NCBI RefSeq assembly: GCF_026000435.1
Contig: NZ_AP026763.1
Coordinates: forward strand, 1,302,001 to 1,366,000
Length of the DNA stretch: 64,000 bases
Direction: 5' to 3'
Source: Vibrio sp. STUT-A11
GTDB lineage: Bacteria; Pseudomonadota; Gammaproteobacteria; Enterobacterales; Vibrionaceae
Below the pieces are notes generated by a model, which worked only from the letters and a program-made list of their open reading frames with translations, searched no databases and had not been told where the DNA came from. The translations under genes were made by a program, and so were the position numbers. Below are positions 25,685 through 34,963 of this stretch, piece after piece (position 1 is the stretch's first letter; the number at the start of each line of letters is the position of its first letter).

Positions 25685-28535
25685 CGCGGCCGATGTGACC
25701 GTTCGAGAAGAAAACCCTATCCATGAACCCACATTCAAAGCCTATCTTGATCGTCATGTCCCTGGTTGGGATAAAGGGCCGACGGGGCATAAGTTAAAAA
25801 CGCCTCGCTTTGTGGCTACGATTAATGGTCAGGAATTTAACCCGAAAGACTGGGGCGACAGGGTGTTGATGGACAGTGACGCCATTGACGTTGTTATCCC
25901 ACCTAAAGGAATTGATCCGGTCTCATGGGCGTTTATCGCCGTCGCGGCGCTTACCGCGGCGTATTCCGTTTACACCATGAACAACATGAACCAGATGGGC
26001 TCTAACTCCAGCACGGTACCCACCGGAAAAAACATCTATGACATTAACGTCCAGGTGAATAAGGCAGAACTAATGGGTGTCCGACCGGAGTGGTTTGGCC
26101 GTCATCAGTCCGTGCCGAGTTACCTTTGCAGTCCGTATAAGTATTACAACGAGAACAATGAGCAGGTTCTCGCTCTGATGCTGCATGTGGGCGAAGGGCA
26201 TTACCAGATATCCTCAACCGGATTGACCATTGCTGGCACGCCCATCAGCCGCCTGAGTGATGATGCGAACTGGCAATTGTTTGGCCCTGGTGAGGATGTC
26301 ACCACGCATGAGGCCCATAAGAACATCTACACCGCTGAAGAGGTCGGCGGGACGGACAGCGCCAGCGGTCTGGACTTTATCGGCCCTAGCACCTCGGTAA
26401 ACGTGAGTGTTGAAGATGATAAGTCCGTCATTCTGAGTGAAAACACCGTACTGGTTCAGGATCGCTTTTCTCGTACCAGTTATTACGGCGACGGCGACCG
26501 AGAGACCACCTACTACTGGAAAAATAAAAATCTGAAATGGGACGATGGCACCACATTTACCATTACGGGCATTTCATCCACGTCAGTGCTGATTGATGAC
26601 ATTGTCGAGATTGTCGATAGCGGTAACGATGGCACGACCGGTGAACCCCTGCCGGATAAGATTATCGGTAAAGGGTTTAGCGTCCTTAGCGTCAATCAGG
26701 AAGTTCAGCTATCTGGCGCAGGTTCGAATGATTCCACCTATTTGGCGGTGCCTCTGTCAGACACGGAGCTGACTTTTAAAGACCTGGAAGGTAATGACGT
26801 TACTGACCTAACGCCAGCGCCAAGTGTAACGGTTAAGATCACGACAACCAGCACAGATGATGGTCTTTACCAGGTCGTTTCTACCGACGCTAATTATCAG
26901 ATGACGGTGATCCGCGTCGGGGATGAAGGTTGGGCCGGCTTTGCTGGCGGAACGTATACCAGCGGGATCTCATTGGATGTAACCAGTGACACGTTGCCCG
27001 ATTATCAGCTGGGTCCTTATGTGGGGTGCCCTGAAGGTTATACCACCGATTATATTGAAATCGATATGCTGCGCAGTTCTGGGTGGGGGCGATACGACAG
27101 CAAAGGCCGGTTGCAAAACCACACGGTGGACTGGGAGATCTGGGTCCGTGATGCCGATATCGGGGAGCTCGATGACTGGCAAGTGTTCCCAGTCACCTAT
27201 ACAGAAAAGAGTTTTGACCAGGTTGGTCAAACGCACTCGATCACGCTACCAAGCGCGATACGCCCCGAGGTAATGTTGGTCAGGAAAACCAAATCGTATG
27301 ATGACTCAAAGTACCTGGATAAACTTCAGTGGATGCGTTTAAAGAGCAAGCTGCCCACGGCAAGCAGCTACGAGACCAGCACCACGCTGGCCATCTCGAT
27401 TCGTTCTGATTCCAACCTTTCCTCATCGGCCACCAACAAGTTCAAGGTATTGCAAACCCGAAAACTGCCGGTACCCGATGGGGCGGGCGGTTGGACCGAA
27501 GAGCTTTACGCCACCCGAGACATTGCCCCTGCAGTGCGCTATATCGTGCATCAGTCTGGCGGATCGGATGATGACATCGATATTGATGAACTGCTGTGGA
27601 TGCACGAAAACGTGTGGTCGCCAAACGAGGAATATTTCGACGGCGGCTTTGTCGATGACGGGACCGTTTACTCTGCACTGAAAACCGCTTTGCAGGCAGG
27701 CATGGCCGAGTTTTGTTTTGATATTGGCAAGATCCTGCCCAAGAGGCTATTTGAGAAAACCGACGCAGGTCATGTCTACACACCGGACATCATGAAAGGG
27801 GACGGGTTAACCATCACCACCACATTGTATGATCCCGACCAGAACGAGGGGTTAACGGTGTATTACATGGACCCGACAGACTGGACAACGAGCAGCGTTA
27901 AATGTTGGCTTGGCGATAAGAACGCGATCACCAAATGGGGAGAGCTGGAGCTAACCAAAGGCGTGACGTCAAGAACGCGCGCCTGGCGCATTGGCATGCG
28001 CATGCTGCGCCGTACTCAGGGTGAAAAAATCAATTACTCGTTCAGTACGGAAATGGACGCGCTCAATAGCACCTATTTGGACTATGCCGAGCTGTGTGAT
28101 GATCTGCCAAACTTTGGCCAGTTCGGTGAAATGGTCGACTGGCAGGTGGTTCCCAAGGGCAACGATGAGTTTGTTACAAAAATCACAGTGGATCGGGACT
28201 TAGAATGGACGGTGGGGGAATCTCACTACATGACCGTTCGACGTCATGACGGCACAGGCAATGGCCCGTTTGTCGCGACAAAAGTGAGTGACAGGGTGGT
28301 GATGCTTGATGGCCTGCTGGACTTTATCCCCAACCTAACCGGACAGATTGAGCCGCCGCTTTGGTTGTTTGGGGATGCGACCCGCTATTCCGAACCCGCC
28401 GTGATCACTTCGATAACGCCCAGCGTCAAAAATGACACCACGACCTGCAGTGTTAAAGCCACCAATTACGTATCGGATATGTTTAAAGACGATAATAACC
28501 TCCCGCCCGCAGAAGGGGTTACATGGTGGGAGTAA
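25659..28535 (+). CDS. Tail tip / host specificity protein (TipJ family)
   Basis: 958-aa central tip protein. The start (VYPDAADVTVREENPIHEPTFKAYLDRHVPGW) and PVSWAFIAVAALTAAYSVYTMNNMNQMG hydrophobic segment are typical of TipJ proteins. The C-terminal half contains the FN3-like and baseplate-hub-like folds of lambda gpJ (family knowledge). It is the last recognisable phage gene; its stop lies 142 bp before the end of intIA. Confidence 0.85.
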   Translation: MAKLIVYPDAADVTVREENPIHEPTFKAYLDRHVPGWDKGPTGHKLKTPRFVATINGQEFNPKDWGDRVLMDSDAIDVVIPPKGIDPVSWAFIAVAALTAAYSVYTMNNMNQMGSNSSTVPTGKNIYDINVQVNKAELMGVRPEWFGRHQSVPSYLCSPYKYYNENNEQVLALMLHVGEGHYQISSTGLTIAGTPISRLSDDANWQLFGPGEDVTTHEAHKNIYTAEEVGGTDSASGLDFIGPSTSVNVSVEDDKSVILSENTVLVQDRFSRTSYYGDGDRETTYYWKNKNLKWDDGTTFTITGISSTSVLIDDIVEIVDSGNDGTTGEPLPDKIIGKGFSVLSVNQEVQLSGAGSNDSTYLAVPLSDTELTFKDLEGNDVTDLTPAPSVTVKITTTSTDDGLYQVVSTDANYQMTVIRVGDEGWAGFAGGTYTSGISLDVTSDTLPDYQLGPYVGCPEGYTTDYIEIDMLRSSGWGRYDSKGRLQNHTVDWEIWVRDADIGELDDWQVFPVTYTEKSFDQVGQTHSITLPSAIRPEVMLVRKTKSYDDSKYLDKLQWMRLKSKLPTASSYETSTTLAISIRSDSNLSSSATNKFKVLQTRKLPVPDGAGGWTEELYATRDIAPAVRYIVHQSGGSDDDIDIDELLWMHENVWSPNEEYFDGGFVDDGTVYSALKTALQAGMAEFCFDIGKILPKRLFEKTDAGHVYTPDIMKGDGLTITTTLYDPDQNEGLTVYYMDPTDWTTSSVKCWLGDKNAITKWGELELTKGVTSRTRAWRIGMRMLRRTQGEKINYSFSTEMDALNSTYLDYAELCDDLPNFGQFGEMVDWQVVPKGNDEFVTKITVDRDLEWTVGESHYMTVRRHDGTGNGPFVATKVSDRVVMLDGLLDFIPNLTGQIEPPLWLFGDATRYSEPAVITSITPSVKNDTTTCSVKATNYVSDMFKDDNNLPPAEGVTWWE

Positions 28536-28538
28536 CAA

Positions 28539-28575
28539 ATGGGGCAAATTTGGGGCATTAGTGGGGCAAATTAAG
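28539..28575. repeat. Short GGGGCAAATT direct repeats at prophage edge
   Basis: Three GGGGCA units (GGGGCAAATT, GGGGCATTAG, GGGGCAAATT) spaced 10-14 bp apart right after the last tail gene. They could be integrase arm-type sites or part of attR, which must lie between here and intIA if the prophage ends here. No second copy is visible to prove it. Confidence 0.3.
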
Positions 28576-28677
28576 CATGCAATTTTGAAGATTTAAGGGT
28601 TTCTGTGATCATTTAAGAATTGAAGGTGAGTAATTAGATGTGATTCTATTCTATTTAAGTTCTTGATTTAAAGCAAT

Positions 28678-29640
28678 TTATTTTGATTTCACCAATTGCG
28701 GTGCACTTTTGTGGTTGACATGATGAACTGCAGTATAGATTTGCGTGGTTTTTACATCTGAGTGCCCTAACTGCTCCTGAACTGTTCTAATATCGGCACC
28801 TGATTCGAGTAGATGAGTGGCAAAGCTATGTCTTAGCGTATGGCATGTTACTGATTTGTCAATATCAGCATCTTGAGCTGAACGCTTAACGGCTCTTTGA
28901 ATTGCACTTTCATTGATATGGTGTCTGCGTAACTCTCCCGTTTCCCGATCAATACTTAGCTTTGCGGATGGAAAAAGAAAATGCCAGTTAAAGTCCAAAT
29001 GCGCGTTTGGGTATTTACGTTGTAGACCCTCAGAAATATATACACCTGCGTAGCCAGGCATGTGACAATCTTTTTGATAATAACTTCTAGCGAGATCCAC
29101 TTGTGCTTTTAGGGGAGAATGTAGCTCTTTTGCTAATGTCACCGTACGGTTCTTTCCGCCTTTACCTTGCCAGACACGGATTGCACCATAATCATAATCA
29201 ATGTCCTGAATTCTTAATCTTAAGCACTCCATCAGTCGAAGCCCGGAACCATAGAGCAGAAGCGTATGAAGCTTGTATTTTGGGTCGATATGTTGAACAA
29301 ACCGACGGATCTCATCTCGTGTTAATACGACTGGTAGTTTTCTCTCCGTAAGTGATTTTTGAAATCGCATATCTAGTGAAAGAGGTGTCTGGAAGAAATC
29401 TCGGTATAGAAATACAATGGCACTAAGAGCTAAAGCTTGGGTTTTTACAGCAACTTTATCTTTGACGGCAATGTGACTAAGAAACTCAGTTACGTGCTCT
29501 TCTGATAATTTAGATGGATGTACGAGCTGATGAAAAACAATATAGCGCTTAATCCAAAATAGATAGCTTTCGATCGTTTTATTCGAATAATGACGTAGTA
29601 GCATATATTCTTTTACACTAAGAAAAAATAGGGATTTCAT
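28678..29640 (-). CDS. intIA: Integron integrase IntIA
   Basis: 320-aa tyrosine recombinase that inserts cassettes at attI and recombines attC sites as folded single strands. Catalytic residues: Arg135 (GSGLRLME), His267 and Arg270 (CHTLRHSF), His293 (LGHSDVKTTQ), Tyr302 (QIYTAV). The extra segment at about 190-243 (FNWHFLFPS, RRHHINESAI) is specific to IntI proteins. Full length compared with the 320-aa V. cholerae enzyme, with no disruption. It is leftward, divergent from the cassette array, with a LexA box 14 bp upstream. Confidence 0.96.
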   Translation of the reverse strand: MKSLFFLSVKEYMLLRHYSNKTIESYLFWIKRYIVFHQLVHPSKLSEEHVTEFLSHIAVKDKVAVKTQALALSAIVFLYRDFFQTPLSLDMRFQKSLTERKLPVVLTRDEIRRFVQHIDPKYKLHTLLLYGSGLRLMECLRLRIQDIDYDYGAIRVWQGKGGKNRTVTLAKELHSPLKAQVDLARSYYQKDCHMPGYAGVYISEGLQRKYPNAHLDFNWHFLFPSAKLSIDRETGELRRHHINESAIQRAVKRSAQDADIDKSVTCHTLRHSFATHLLESGADIRTVQEQLGHSDVKTTQIYTAVHHVNHKSAPQLVKSK

Positions 29641-29653
29641 AATGGCATTAGTA

Positions 29654-29669
29654 CTGTTTACTTATACAG
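29654..29669. promoter_or_regulatory. LexA box in intIA promoter
   Basis: CTGTTTACTTATACAG matches CTGT-N8-ACAG and lies 14 bp upstream of the intIA start codon. SOS control of integron integrases is established knowledge (V. cholerae and class 1 integrons). Confidence 0.85.
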
Positions 29670-29829
29670 GATTGGTAATTTAGCACCCTACAGCTAATTA
29701 ACGTGCTTTTCGCCGACTAATTGCGTGTTTACGCGCTCATATTCATACCTCATCTCTATATTTTTCATAAAGATAAGTGCTATTATGCATGAATATTCTT
29801 AACAGAAATAAGGCGTTGTTTAGTCTGAA

Positions 29830-29863
29830 AGGCTGCAAAAAGCCATATAGAAAGCGTTAAGTT
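29830..29863 (+). other. attI recombination site
   Basis: The first array boundary is GTTAAGT at 29856-29862, a match to GTTRRRY, so recombination would join G29856 and T29857. The preceding bases to intIA hold the cassette promoter region (a TATTAT -10-like box at 29781-29786 without an obvious -35). The outer limits of attI are approximate. Confidence 0.65.
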
Positions 29864-29878
29864 TCTAATGGAGGTTAC

Positions 29879-30571
29879 GTGTATAACAATATAGAAGAAG
29901 CAATGCTTGGGCTTTCTGTTTGGAAAAAGCACCTGCGAACTTCAGTTAATCCAATATCTAAAAATATTGCATATAAACCAACATTTGATGCTGATTACTA
30001 TCGAGAATCCGTTCTATACAGATTCATTGAACTCACTGAATCTGCTTATCTACTCTACGAAAAAAATTTACTTGTAGGCTCAGTCGTTTCGGCTAGAGCC
30101 GCGCAAGAAACCTTAGCTGTCGCATGGTTTATAAATTCAAAGTTAGAGCATCTGACAAAAACAAAAGACCTTAATCATTTTAGTGAAATAATGAGGCGCT
30201 TAATTGTTGGGTGGTCAAATGATGAAGAGTTCCCAGAAAAAATTAATGTGTTTAAATGTATCGACTCAGTAGATAAAGTTTTGGAAGGAAAATTCCGCAG
30301 ACATTACGAAATGCTATGTGAGTATGCACATCCAAATTACAGCGGCACGTTTGGCGCTTATGGTGCTCCCAATCATAAAACACTTGAAGTAACCTTTGGG
30401 GGTTACCCGAGGTCATGCGAAACACTAAAAAGTCATATTGAATCAACTCTTATTATTTGTATTTCTTTGTTGGATTCAATTCAAGAAAAGTATGAAGCTG
30501 TAATTAATTCAGCACTAGATGCCTGTCATGAACTCCACGAGAATGGAACACTCAAAGATCAGATGCAATGA
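29879..30571 (+). CDS. First-cassette protein, unknown
   Basis: 230-aa soluble helical protein, the first cassette after attI and thus best placed for the cassette promoter. GTG 29879 follows GGAGGT. The motif FRRHYEMLCEYAHPNYSG with VSARAAQETLAVAWF recalls helical HEPN/DUF5677-like domains, but this is weak. No catalytic motif is certain. Confidence 0.65.
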   Translation: MYNNIEEAMLGLSVWKKHLRTSVNPISKNIAYKPTFDADYYRESVLYRFIELTESAYLLYEKNLLVGSVVSARAAQETLAVAWFINSKLEHLTKTKDLNHFSEIMRRLIVGWSNDEEFPEKINVFKCIDSVDKVLEGKFRRHYEMLCEYAHPNYSGTFGAYGAPNHKTLEVTFGGYPRSCETLKSHIESTLIICISLLDSIQEKYEAVINSALDACHELHENGTLKDQMQ

Positions 30572-30574
30572 AAC

Positions 30575-30696
30575 TTAACAAACTGTTTAAGAGTGATTCG
30601 CAACGCGTGGCATTTTTACTATGCGTTGGTTTTAGTGTTTAAGGTGGTATGCAGCAGCACCGGTATTGCGTTGCTCACACCTTAACAGGGCGTTAG
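30575..30696 (+). repeat. attC 1
   Basis: Inverted ends TAACAAACTG and ACAGGGCGTTAG. Outer-stem spacer type ACTGTTTAAG/CTTAACAG. It closes the first cassette. Confidence 0.9.
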
Positions 30697-30712
30697 AAAT
30701 TATCGGGTAACT

Positions 30713-31300
30713 ATGGACGAATATCTAAAAATTGGGGCAACTATCATTGCTGCTCTTGGCGGAAGTGGTGCCATTATTCTTGGGTTGTCAAATTACTTAG
30801 GAAAAATTTGGGCAAACCGGTTAATGGTAAAAGAAAAAGCCGAACATGATCGAGAGCTGGAGAAACTAAGAACTGAGTTACATCAAGAGAGCCAGCAAAA
30901 TTTAGCCAAACTCAACAGTGAGATCGAAATTTATAAGCAAACCCAACTCAGAGAGCACAATGATAAGTTGTTGATCTATCGAGCTACGATTGACTTGGTG
31001 GCTACAATGCTGGCAAAAGTAGAAATGATTGTTCTTAGAAATAAGCAGCAACTAACAGCACAAGAAGCAGAGCAATTCGAAACAGAGCGCCTAAAGATTT
31101 ATGGGTATCTAGCAATGATAGCGCCGCAAGAAGTGATGGATGCCAATGATGTATTCATAGATCAGTTATTAGCTGTTGTATTTGACGGTAAGTCTGTTAG
31201 TTGGGAAGTTATTAGGTCTAAGGCTCTTAATTTGACCAACGCAATGCGCAAAGACATTGGGATCGACAAGTCTGAAGTGTCATATAACGGTGAAAGATAA
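30713..31300 (+). CDS. Membrane-anchored coiled-coil cassette protein
   Basis: 195-aa protein with one N-terminal membrane span (IGATIIAALGGSGAIILGLSNYL, residues 6-28), then a charged coiled coil (KEKAEHDRELEKLRTELHQE to about 80) and a helical C-terminal domain. No signal-sequence cleavage site. The layout resembles the protein at 33743. Function unknown. Confidence 0.65.
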   Translation: MDEYLKIGATIIAALGGSGAIILGLSNYLGKIWANRLMVKEKAEHDRELEKLRTELHQESQQNLAKLNSEIEIYKQTQLREHNDKLLIYRATIDLVATMLAKVEMIVLRNKQQLTAQEAEQFETERLKIYGYLAMIAPQEVMDANDVFIDQLLAVVFDGKSVSWEVIRSKALNLTNAMRKDIGIDKSEVSYNGER

Positions 31301-31303
31301 TTC

Positions 31304-31424
31304 TAACAAATTGTTCAAGAGTGATTCGGCACGCGTGGCATTTTTACTATGCGTTGGGTTTAGTGGTTAAGGTGGTATGCGGTGGCTTCAGTATTGCGTG
31401 CCTCACACCTTAACAAGGCGTTAG
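31304..31424 (+). repeat. attC 2
   Basis: Spacer type AATTGTTCAAG/CTTAACAAGG; core GTTAGTA. The following cassette has no gene. Confidence 0.9.
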
Positions 31425-31851
31425 TACTGGATTGGCATCAACGGTAAAATTTTCGGAGTTTATCGTTTTTTTTCCTAACTTTACACCTGGTCAAATGTGC
31501 CTTTCACGTTCTTTCCGGTGGCACTATATGAGTGGTGTTCGCGTTGATTTCACCGTTTACGGTTTCTAACTTTCGGGTTATTTCTCTGGTGCGGCTTCTT
31601 TGGTGTTGAGGGATTTTCGTCAAAAAACGAGTTTCTTTGGCGCGGTTGTTTAGTTCTAAAGCTCGTCTTCTTTGCTAATTTGAACACGGAGAAAATAGGG
31701 CAGTAAAGCAAGTTTTTCTTCTATCCAACTTGCGTTTTGAGATTGAGTTCAAGTTTGGTAGTTGTCTGTTTGGCTTCAGCGTTTTAAGCCAAAGGTTTCA
31801 TGCTATATTTCAATATCTTGGAGTGTGCCAAAGGATTTAGGGGCAGCGTAC
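31425..31851 (+). other. Gene-less cassette, family A copy 1
   Basis: 427 bp without a convincing ORF on either strand. Nearly the same sequence recurs at 35579 and 50153: it opens TACTGGATTGGCATCAACGG and holds CCTTTCACGTTCTTTCCGGT in the centre. Conservation among copies suggests a noncoding function or recent duplication. Confidence 0.75.
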
Positions 31852-31973
31852 TAACAAACAATTCAAGAGGGATTCGTAACGCGTGGCATTTTTACTATGC
31901 GTTAATTTTAGTGATTAAGGTGGCTTGCGGTGGCATCGGTGTTGCGTTACTCACCCCTTAATTGGGCGTTATG
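31852..31973 (+). repeat. attC 3
   Basis: Spacer type ACAATTCAAG/CTTAATTG; core GTTATGT. Confidence 0.9.
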
Positions 31974-32006
31974 TTTGATCGTGATTTTATGGAAAAGGAG
32001 TAATAA

Positions 32007-32915
32007 TTGGAAAGCTTAGTGACGATAATGAATGAGGTTATAAACAAAATACCTGATAATTTTTTCCAAATCTTGGCGGGGATATTGGGAGTCTTAGCTT
32101 ACCTAGCTATATTTGGCTTACTGTTGAGAAATTCCAGAACTAGAGATGCAATTCTGCAAGTTTCTAGTTTAGCCAGAGGTATTGTTTCTCTATTGTTTAT
32201 CATTGACCCAATTGATAAGTCTAAGCATAAAGACTCTGATGTGGTAACTCCAAAAATGGAAAAGGAGGTTATTCGTGAGTTGTTGGATAAGGGGCTGACT
32301 AAAAAAATTATTCAGGCTGACCTAGAAAACTATTGTAATGAGAAGGTCGATGCAAAAGTTCGAGAAAGTTTATGGTCAAACAATGAGCTTTCTGAAAGCT
32401 TTAGAATGCGGCTTCAAAAACAAGAGCTTTCTTCAAACCATTTGCATAAAACGTTAATGTCGGAGCAACACAACTCAGCATCTATGAAGTCTAGGCTTAC
32501 TAACCTGTTCATTTTGTTTACGTTGGTAATGTTGGGTGCTAATTTCGTTTATGGTAATGATGTATCAGATACTAATAAAATACTGGTTGGTATTACTTAC
32601 ATTACGTTGAGCTCTTTTCTAATATTTATTATCCGAACATCTCACCAAAGAAGCGCTATGTTGATAGCTATTCAAGAAGACCTAAAAAAACAAAGCGAAT
32701 TAGTCGATTTCTTCTCTAATTATAAGAAAGGTAAAGATCTCACTGAGCATGACATTGAGTTTCTTAAAATGCTTATGGTTAGTCGTGCTGAGCGGGAAAC
32801 TCGTGCCAATCACCCGTTCGAAGTCGTTTTGAAAAATGTAAGTGGCTCAAATATACAACTTGGTAAAAGCTCAATAAAGCTTGGGCAAGGTAAACCAAGT
32901 GGTAATCAAACATAA
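32007..32915 (+). CDS. Cassette membrane protein, unknown
   Basis: 302-aa protein with a membrane span near residues 17-40 (ILAGILGVLAYLAIFGLLL), a cytoplasmic helical region, and two more spans at about 170-187 and 195-212. The polar C-terminus ends in a lysine/glycine-rich tail. TTG 32007 is chosen for AAGGAG 6 bp upstream; ATG 32028 is an alternative. The stop codon overlaps the attC end. Function unknown. Confidence 0.65.
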   Translation: MESLVTIMNEVINKIPDNFFQILAGILGVLAYLAIFGLLLRNSRTRDAILQVSSLARGIVSLLFIIDPIDKSKHKDSDVVTPKMEKEVIRELLDKGLTKKIIQADLENYCNEKVDAKVRESLWSNNELSESFRMRLQKQELSSNHLHKTLMSEQHNSASMKSRLTNLFILFTLVMLGANFVYGNDVSDTNKILVGITYITLSSFLIFIIRTSHQRSAMLIAIQEDLKKQSELVDFFSNYKKGKDLTEHDIEFLKMLMVSRAERETRANHPFEVVLKNVSGSNIQLGKSSIKLGQGKPSGNQT

Positions 32916-33036
32916 CAAGCAATTTAAGAGGGATTCGCAACGCTCGGCATTTTTGCTTCTACTTCAAATTTAGTGTTTATGGCACAATGCTTTAGGTTTG
33001 GGTGGAGGCGTTGTTCACCCCTTAATTGGGCGTTAG
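32913..33036 (+). repeat. attC 4
   Basis: Spacer type CAATTTAAG/CTTAATTG; its first bases are the stop codon of the preceding gene. Confidence 0.9.
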
Positions 33037-33102
33037 CCGTCCCCACAACCATTAGCCAACGTTAAAGTTGCAAAATGAGTAAAAAGGGTATAGGTTTTAC
33101 TC

Positions 33103-33369
33103 ATGTTGAAATTTGAATTTGATGAAAATAAAAGCAGGTCAAACTTTGAAAAACATGGAATTGATTTCTATACAGCTCAAGGTTTGTGGAACGATTCTGA
33201 TCTTATCGAGATCCCTGCAAATACGAGTGATGAACCTAGGTATTTAGTCATCGGTATGTTAAATGGCAAGCACTGGTCTGGCGTTATTACATATCGTGGG
33301 TTAAATATTAGGATCATTTCGGTCAGGCGTTCACGAAAAGCGGAGGTGAACTTATATGAAAGCGCATGA
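33103..33369 (+). CDS. brnT: BrnT-type toxin
   Basis: 88-aa ribonuclease toxin of the BrnT family. The N-terminal FEFDENKSRSNFEKHGIDF and ending VRRSRKAEVNLYES are signature blocks. It inhibits translation until bound by BrnA (family knowledge). It precedes and overlaps the antitoxin by 14 bp, the normal brnTA order. The pair has its own upstream region of about 66 bp after the attC, so it is probably self-promoted. Confidence 0.9.
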   Translation: MLKFEFDENKSRSNFEKHGIDFYTAQGLWNDSDLIEIPANTSDEPRYLVIGMLNGKHWSGVITYRGLNIRIISVRRSRKAEVNLYESA

Positions 33370-33598
33370 GTTTGATGCCAAGTTTGAAAGTGACGATGAC
33401 ATTTTAGGTGATCTAGACTTATCTAAAGTTAAGCGTCCTATGCAAAAACAGAAGCGGGTAAACGTTGATTTTCCAGCATGGATGTTAGAGTCACTAGACC
33501 GTGAAGCTAGCCGAGTAGGCGTTACACGACAGTCGATCATTAAGATTTGGCTAGCTGAAAGGCTTGAAAATGTAGCCCATCACCAAGCTTCAAACTAA
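33356..33598 (+). CDS. brnA: BrnA-type antitoxin
   Basis: 80-aa antitoxin: disordered acidic N-terminus, then a ribbon-helix-helix DNA-binding part (KRVNVDFPAWMLESLDREASRVGVTRQSIIKIWLAERL). It neutralises BrnT and should repress the operon. The stop lies just before the attC. Confidence 0.88.
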   Translation: MKAHEFDAKFESDDDILGDLDLSKVKRPMQKQKRVNVDFPAWMLESLDREASRVGVTRQSIIKIWLAERLENVAHHQASN

Positions 33599-33603
33599 AC
33601 GGC

Positions 33604-33726
33604 TAACAAAGCATTTAAGAGTGATTCCCAACGCATGGCATTTTTCATTCCATCGTTGGGTTTCGTGTTTATGGCACAATGATGTAGTACCGTGGTAGCG
33701 TTGCTCACACCTTAATGCGGCGTTAG
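33604..33726 (+). repeat. attC 5
   Basis: Spacer type AGCATTTAAG/CTTAATGC, one of the two types hit elsewhere by the IS; intact here. Confidence 0.9.
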
Positions 33727-33742
33727 GTTAAAGAGAAACTTG

Positions 33743-34120
33743 ATGGAAATAGTTAACATTTTATTAGGTGCAGGTATCGCTAGCATCGTACCAGTATTAA
33801 CTCTGGTTCTAAGTAACTCAAGATGGAAAAAAGAGAAACGGATAGACCACTTGCGTCGAAAGTATGAGAAATTGGAGAAAGTTTATATAGCTGTTAATGA
33901 AGCTCTACCTAAAGCAGTTGTAGATAACAGCTATCCGAGTCATATAACTAGCCTGATCACGACACATGGTTCTGAAGAAGTTAAGAAAGTATTTTGGGAT
34001 TTTATGTCGATCAAAGGTAAAACGGATGAACAGAGGAAAACTTTCATATTTTCAATGAGTTCTGCTACAAACAAACACCTTTTAGAAATAGATAAGAAAA
34101 TTGAAGATATTTTAACCTAA
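33743..34120 (+). CDS. Small membrane-anchored cassette protein
   Basis: 125-aa protein with an N-terminal span (VNILLGAGIASIVPVLTLVLS), a basic WKKEKRIDHLRRKYEKLEKV coiled region, and a helical C-terminus. ATG 33743 is chosen over TTG 33740. Similar in layout, not obviously in sequence, to the 30713 protein. Unknown function. Confidence 0.6.
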   Translation: MEIVNILLGAGIASIVPVLTLVLSNSRWKKEKRIDHLRRKYEKLEKVYIAVNEALPKAVVDNSYPSHITSLITTHGSEEVKKVFWDFMSIKGKTDEQRKTFIFSMSSATNKHLLEIDKKIEDILT

Positions 34121-34239
34121 CAAAGCGTTTAAGACAGATTCGCAACGCTTGGCATTTTCGGTTTGCTTTGAATTTAGTGTTTACGGAACAATTCTTTAGG
34201 TAGGGTGGTGGCGTTGCTCACTACTTAACGCGGCGTTAT
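34118..34239 (+). repeat. attC 6
   Basis: Spacer type AGCGTTTAAG/CTTAACGC; core GTTATAG begins the higBA cassette. Confidence 0.9.
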
Positions 34240-34272
34240 AGCTCTGGTCAGCTTCTCACTCCCAAATTAAAT

Positions 34273-34322
34273 TGCTACGTTATTCACGTATAGTTTGCTT
34301 TCCATACGTTACTTGCGTACAC
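34273..34322. promoter_or_regulatory. Probable higBA operator/promoter (copy 1)
   Basis: Repeated ACGTAT/TACGTTA/GCGTAC elements precede the toxin gene, as expected for binding sites of an autorepressing antitoxin. Exact half-sites cannot be assigned by eye. Confidence 0.4.
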
Positions 34323-34329
34323 TTTGCTT

Positions 34330-34662
34330 ATGAAAAGTGTATTTGTTGAATCAACCATATTTGAAAAGTACCGAAATGAATACCTCAGTGACGAGGAGTT
34401 TCGACTGTTCCAAGCTGAACTTATGTCGAACCCGAAGCAAGGTGACGTAATTCAAGGTACAGGTGGTTTGCGGAAGATTCGAGTTGCAAGCAAAGGTAAG
34501 GGCAAGCGTGGTGGTTCACGTGTTATCTATTACTTCCTCGATGAAAAGCGTCGTTTCTATTTGCTGACCATTTACGGCAAAAATGAAATGTCAGACTTAA
34601 CCGCAGATCAAAAGAAACAGTTAAAGACTTTTATGGAGGCGTGGCGCAATGAGCAATCGTGA
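34330..34662 (+). CDS. higB2: HigB2-type toxin (copy 1)
   Basis: 110-aa RelE-fold mRNA interferase. The sequence from MKSVFVESTIFEKYRNEYLSDEE to LKTFMEAWRNEQS is nearly that of V. cholerae HigB2 (from memory), which cleaves mRNA on the ribosome. ATG 34330 is used; TTG 34324 is two codons upstream. Toxin precedes antitoxin, with a 14-bp overlap. An identical copy is at 58947. Confidence 0.92.
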   Translation: MKSVFVESTIFEKYRNEYLSDEEFRLFQAELMSNPKQGDVIQGTGGLRKIRVASKGKGKRGGSRVIYYFLDEKRRFYLLTIYGKNEMSDLTADQKKQLKTFMEAWRNEQS

Positions 34663-34963
34663 CCTATTTGCAGAACTAAGTTCAGCACTTGTTGAAGCTA
34701 AGGAGCATTCAGAGGGTAAAGTAACTCTGAAAACGCACCAAATTAATGACATCAGCGAGTTAAACATCTCGCCTGATGAAATTGTTAGTATTCGTGAGCA
34801 ATTTAATATGTCTCGTGGTGTATTTGCACGTTTGCTACATACATCATCACGTACATTAGAAAACTGGGAGCAGGGGCGTAGCGCACCAAATGGGCAAGCT
34901 GTTACTCTTCTAAAATTGGTACAGCGTCACCCAGAAACTCTGTCGCACATCGCAGAGCTATAA
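34649..34963 (+). CDS. higA2: HigA2-type antitoxin (copy 1)
   Basis: 104-aa antitoxin with a disordered N-terminus and a C-terminal Xre-type helix-turn-helix (MSRGVFARLLHTSSRTLENWEQGRSAP). It binds HigB2 and autoregulates. Its stop codon is shared with the attC start. The second copy at 59266 is identical. Confidence 0.92.
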   Translation: MSNRDLFAELSSALVEAKEHSEGKVTLKTHQINDISELNISPDEIVSIREQFNMSRGVFARLLHTSSRTLENWEQGRSAPNGQAVTLLKLVQRHPETLSHIAEL

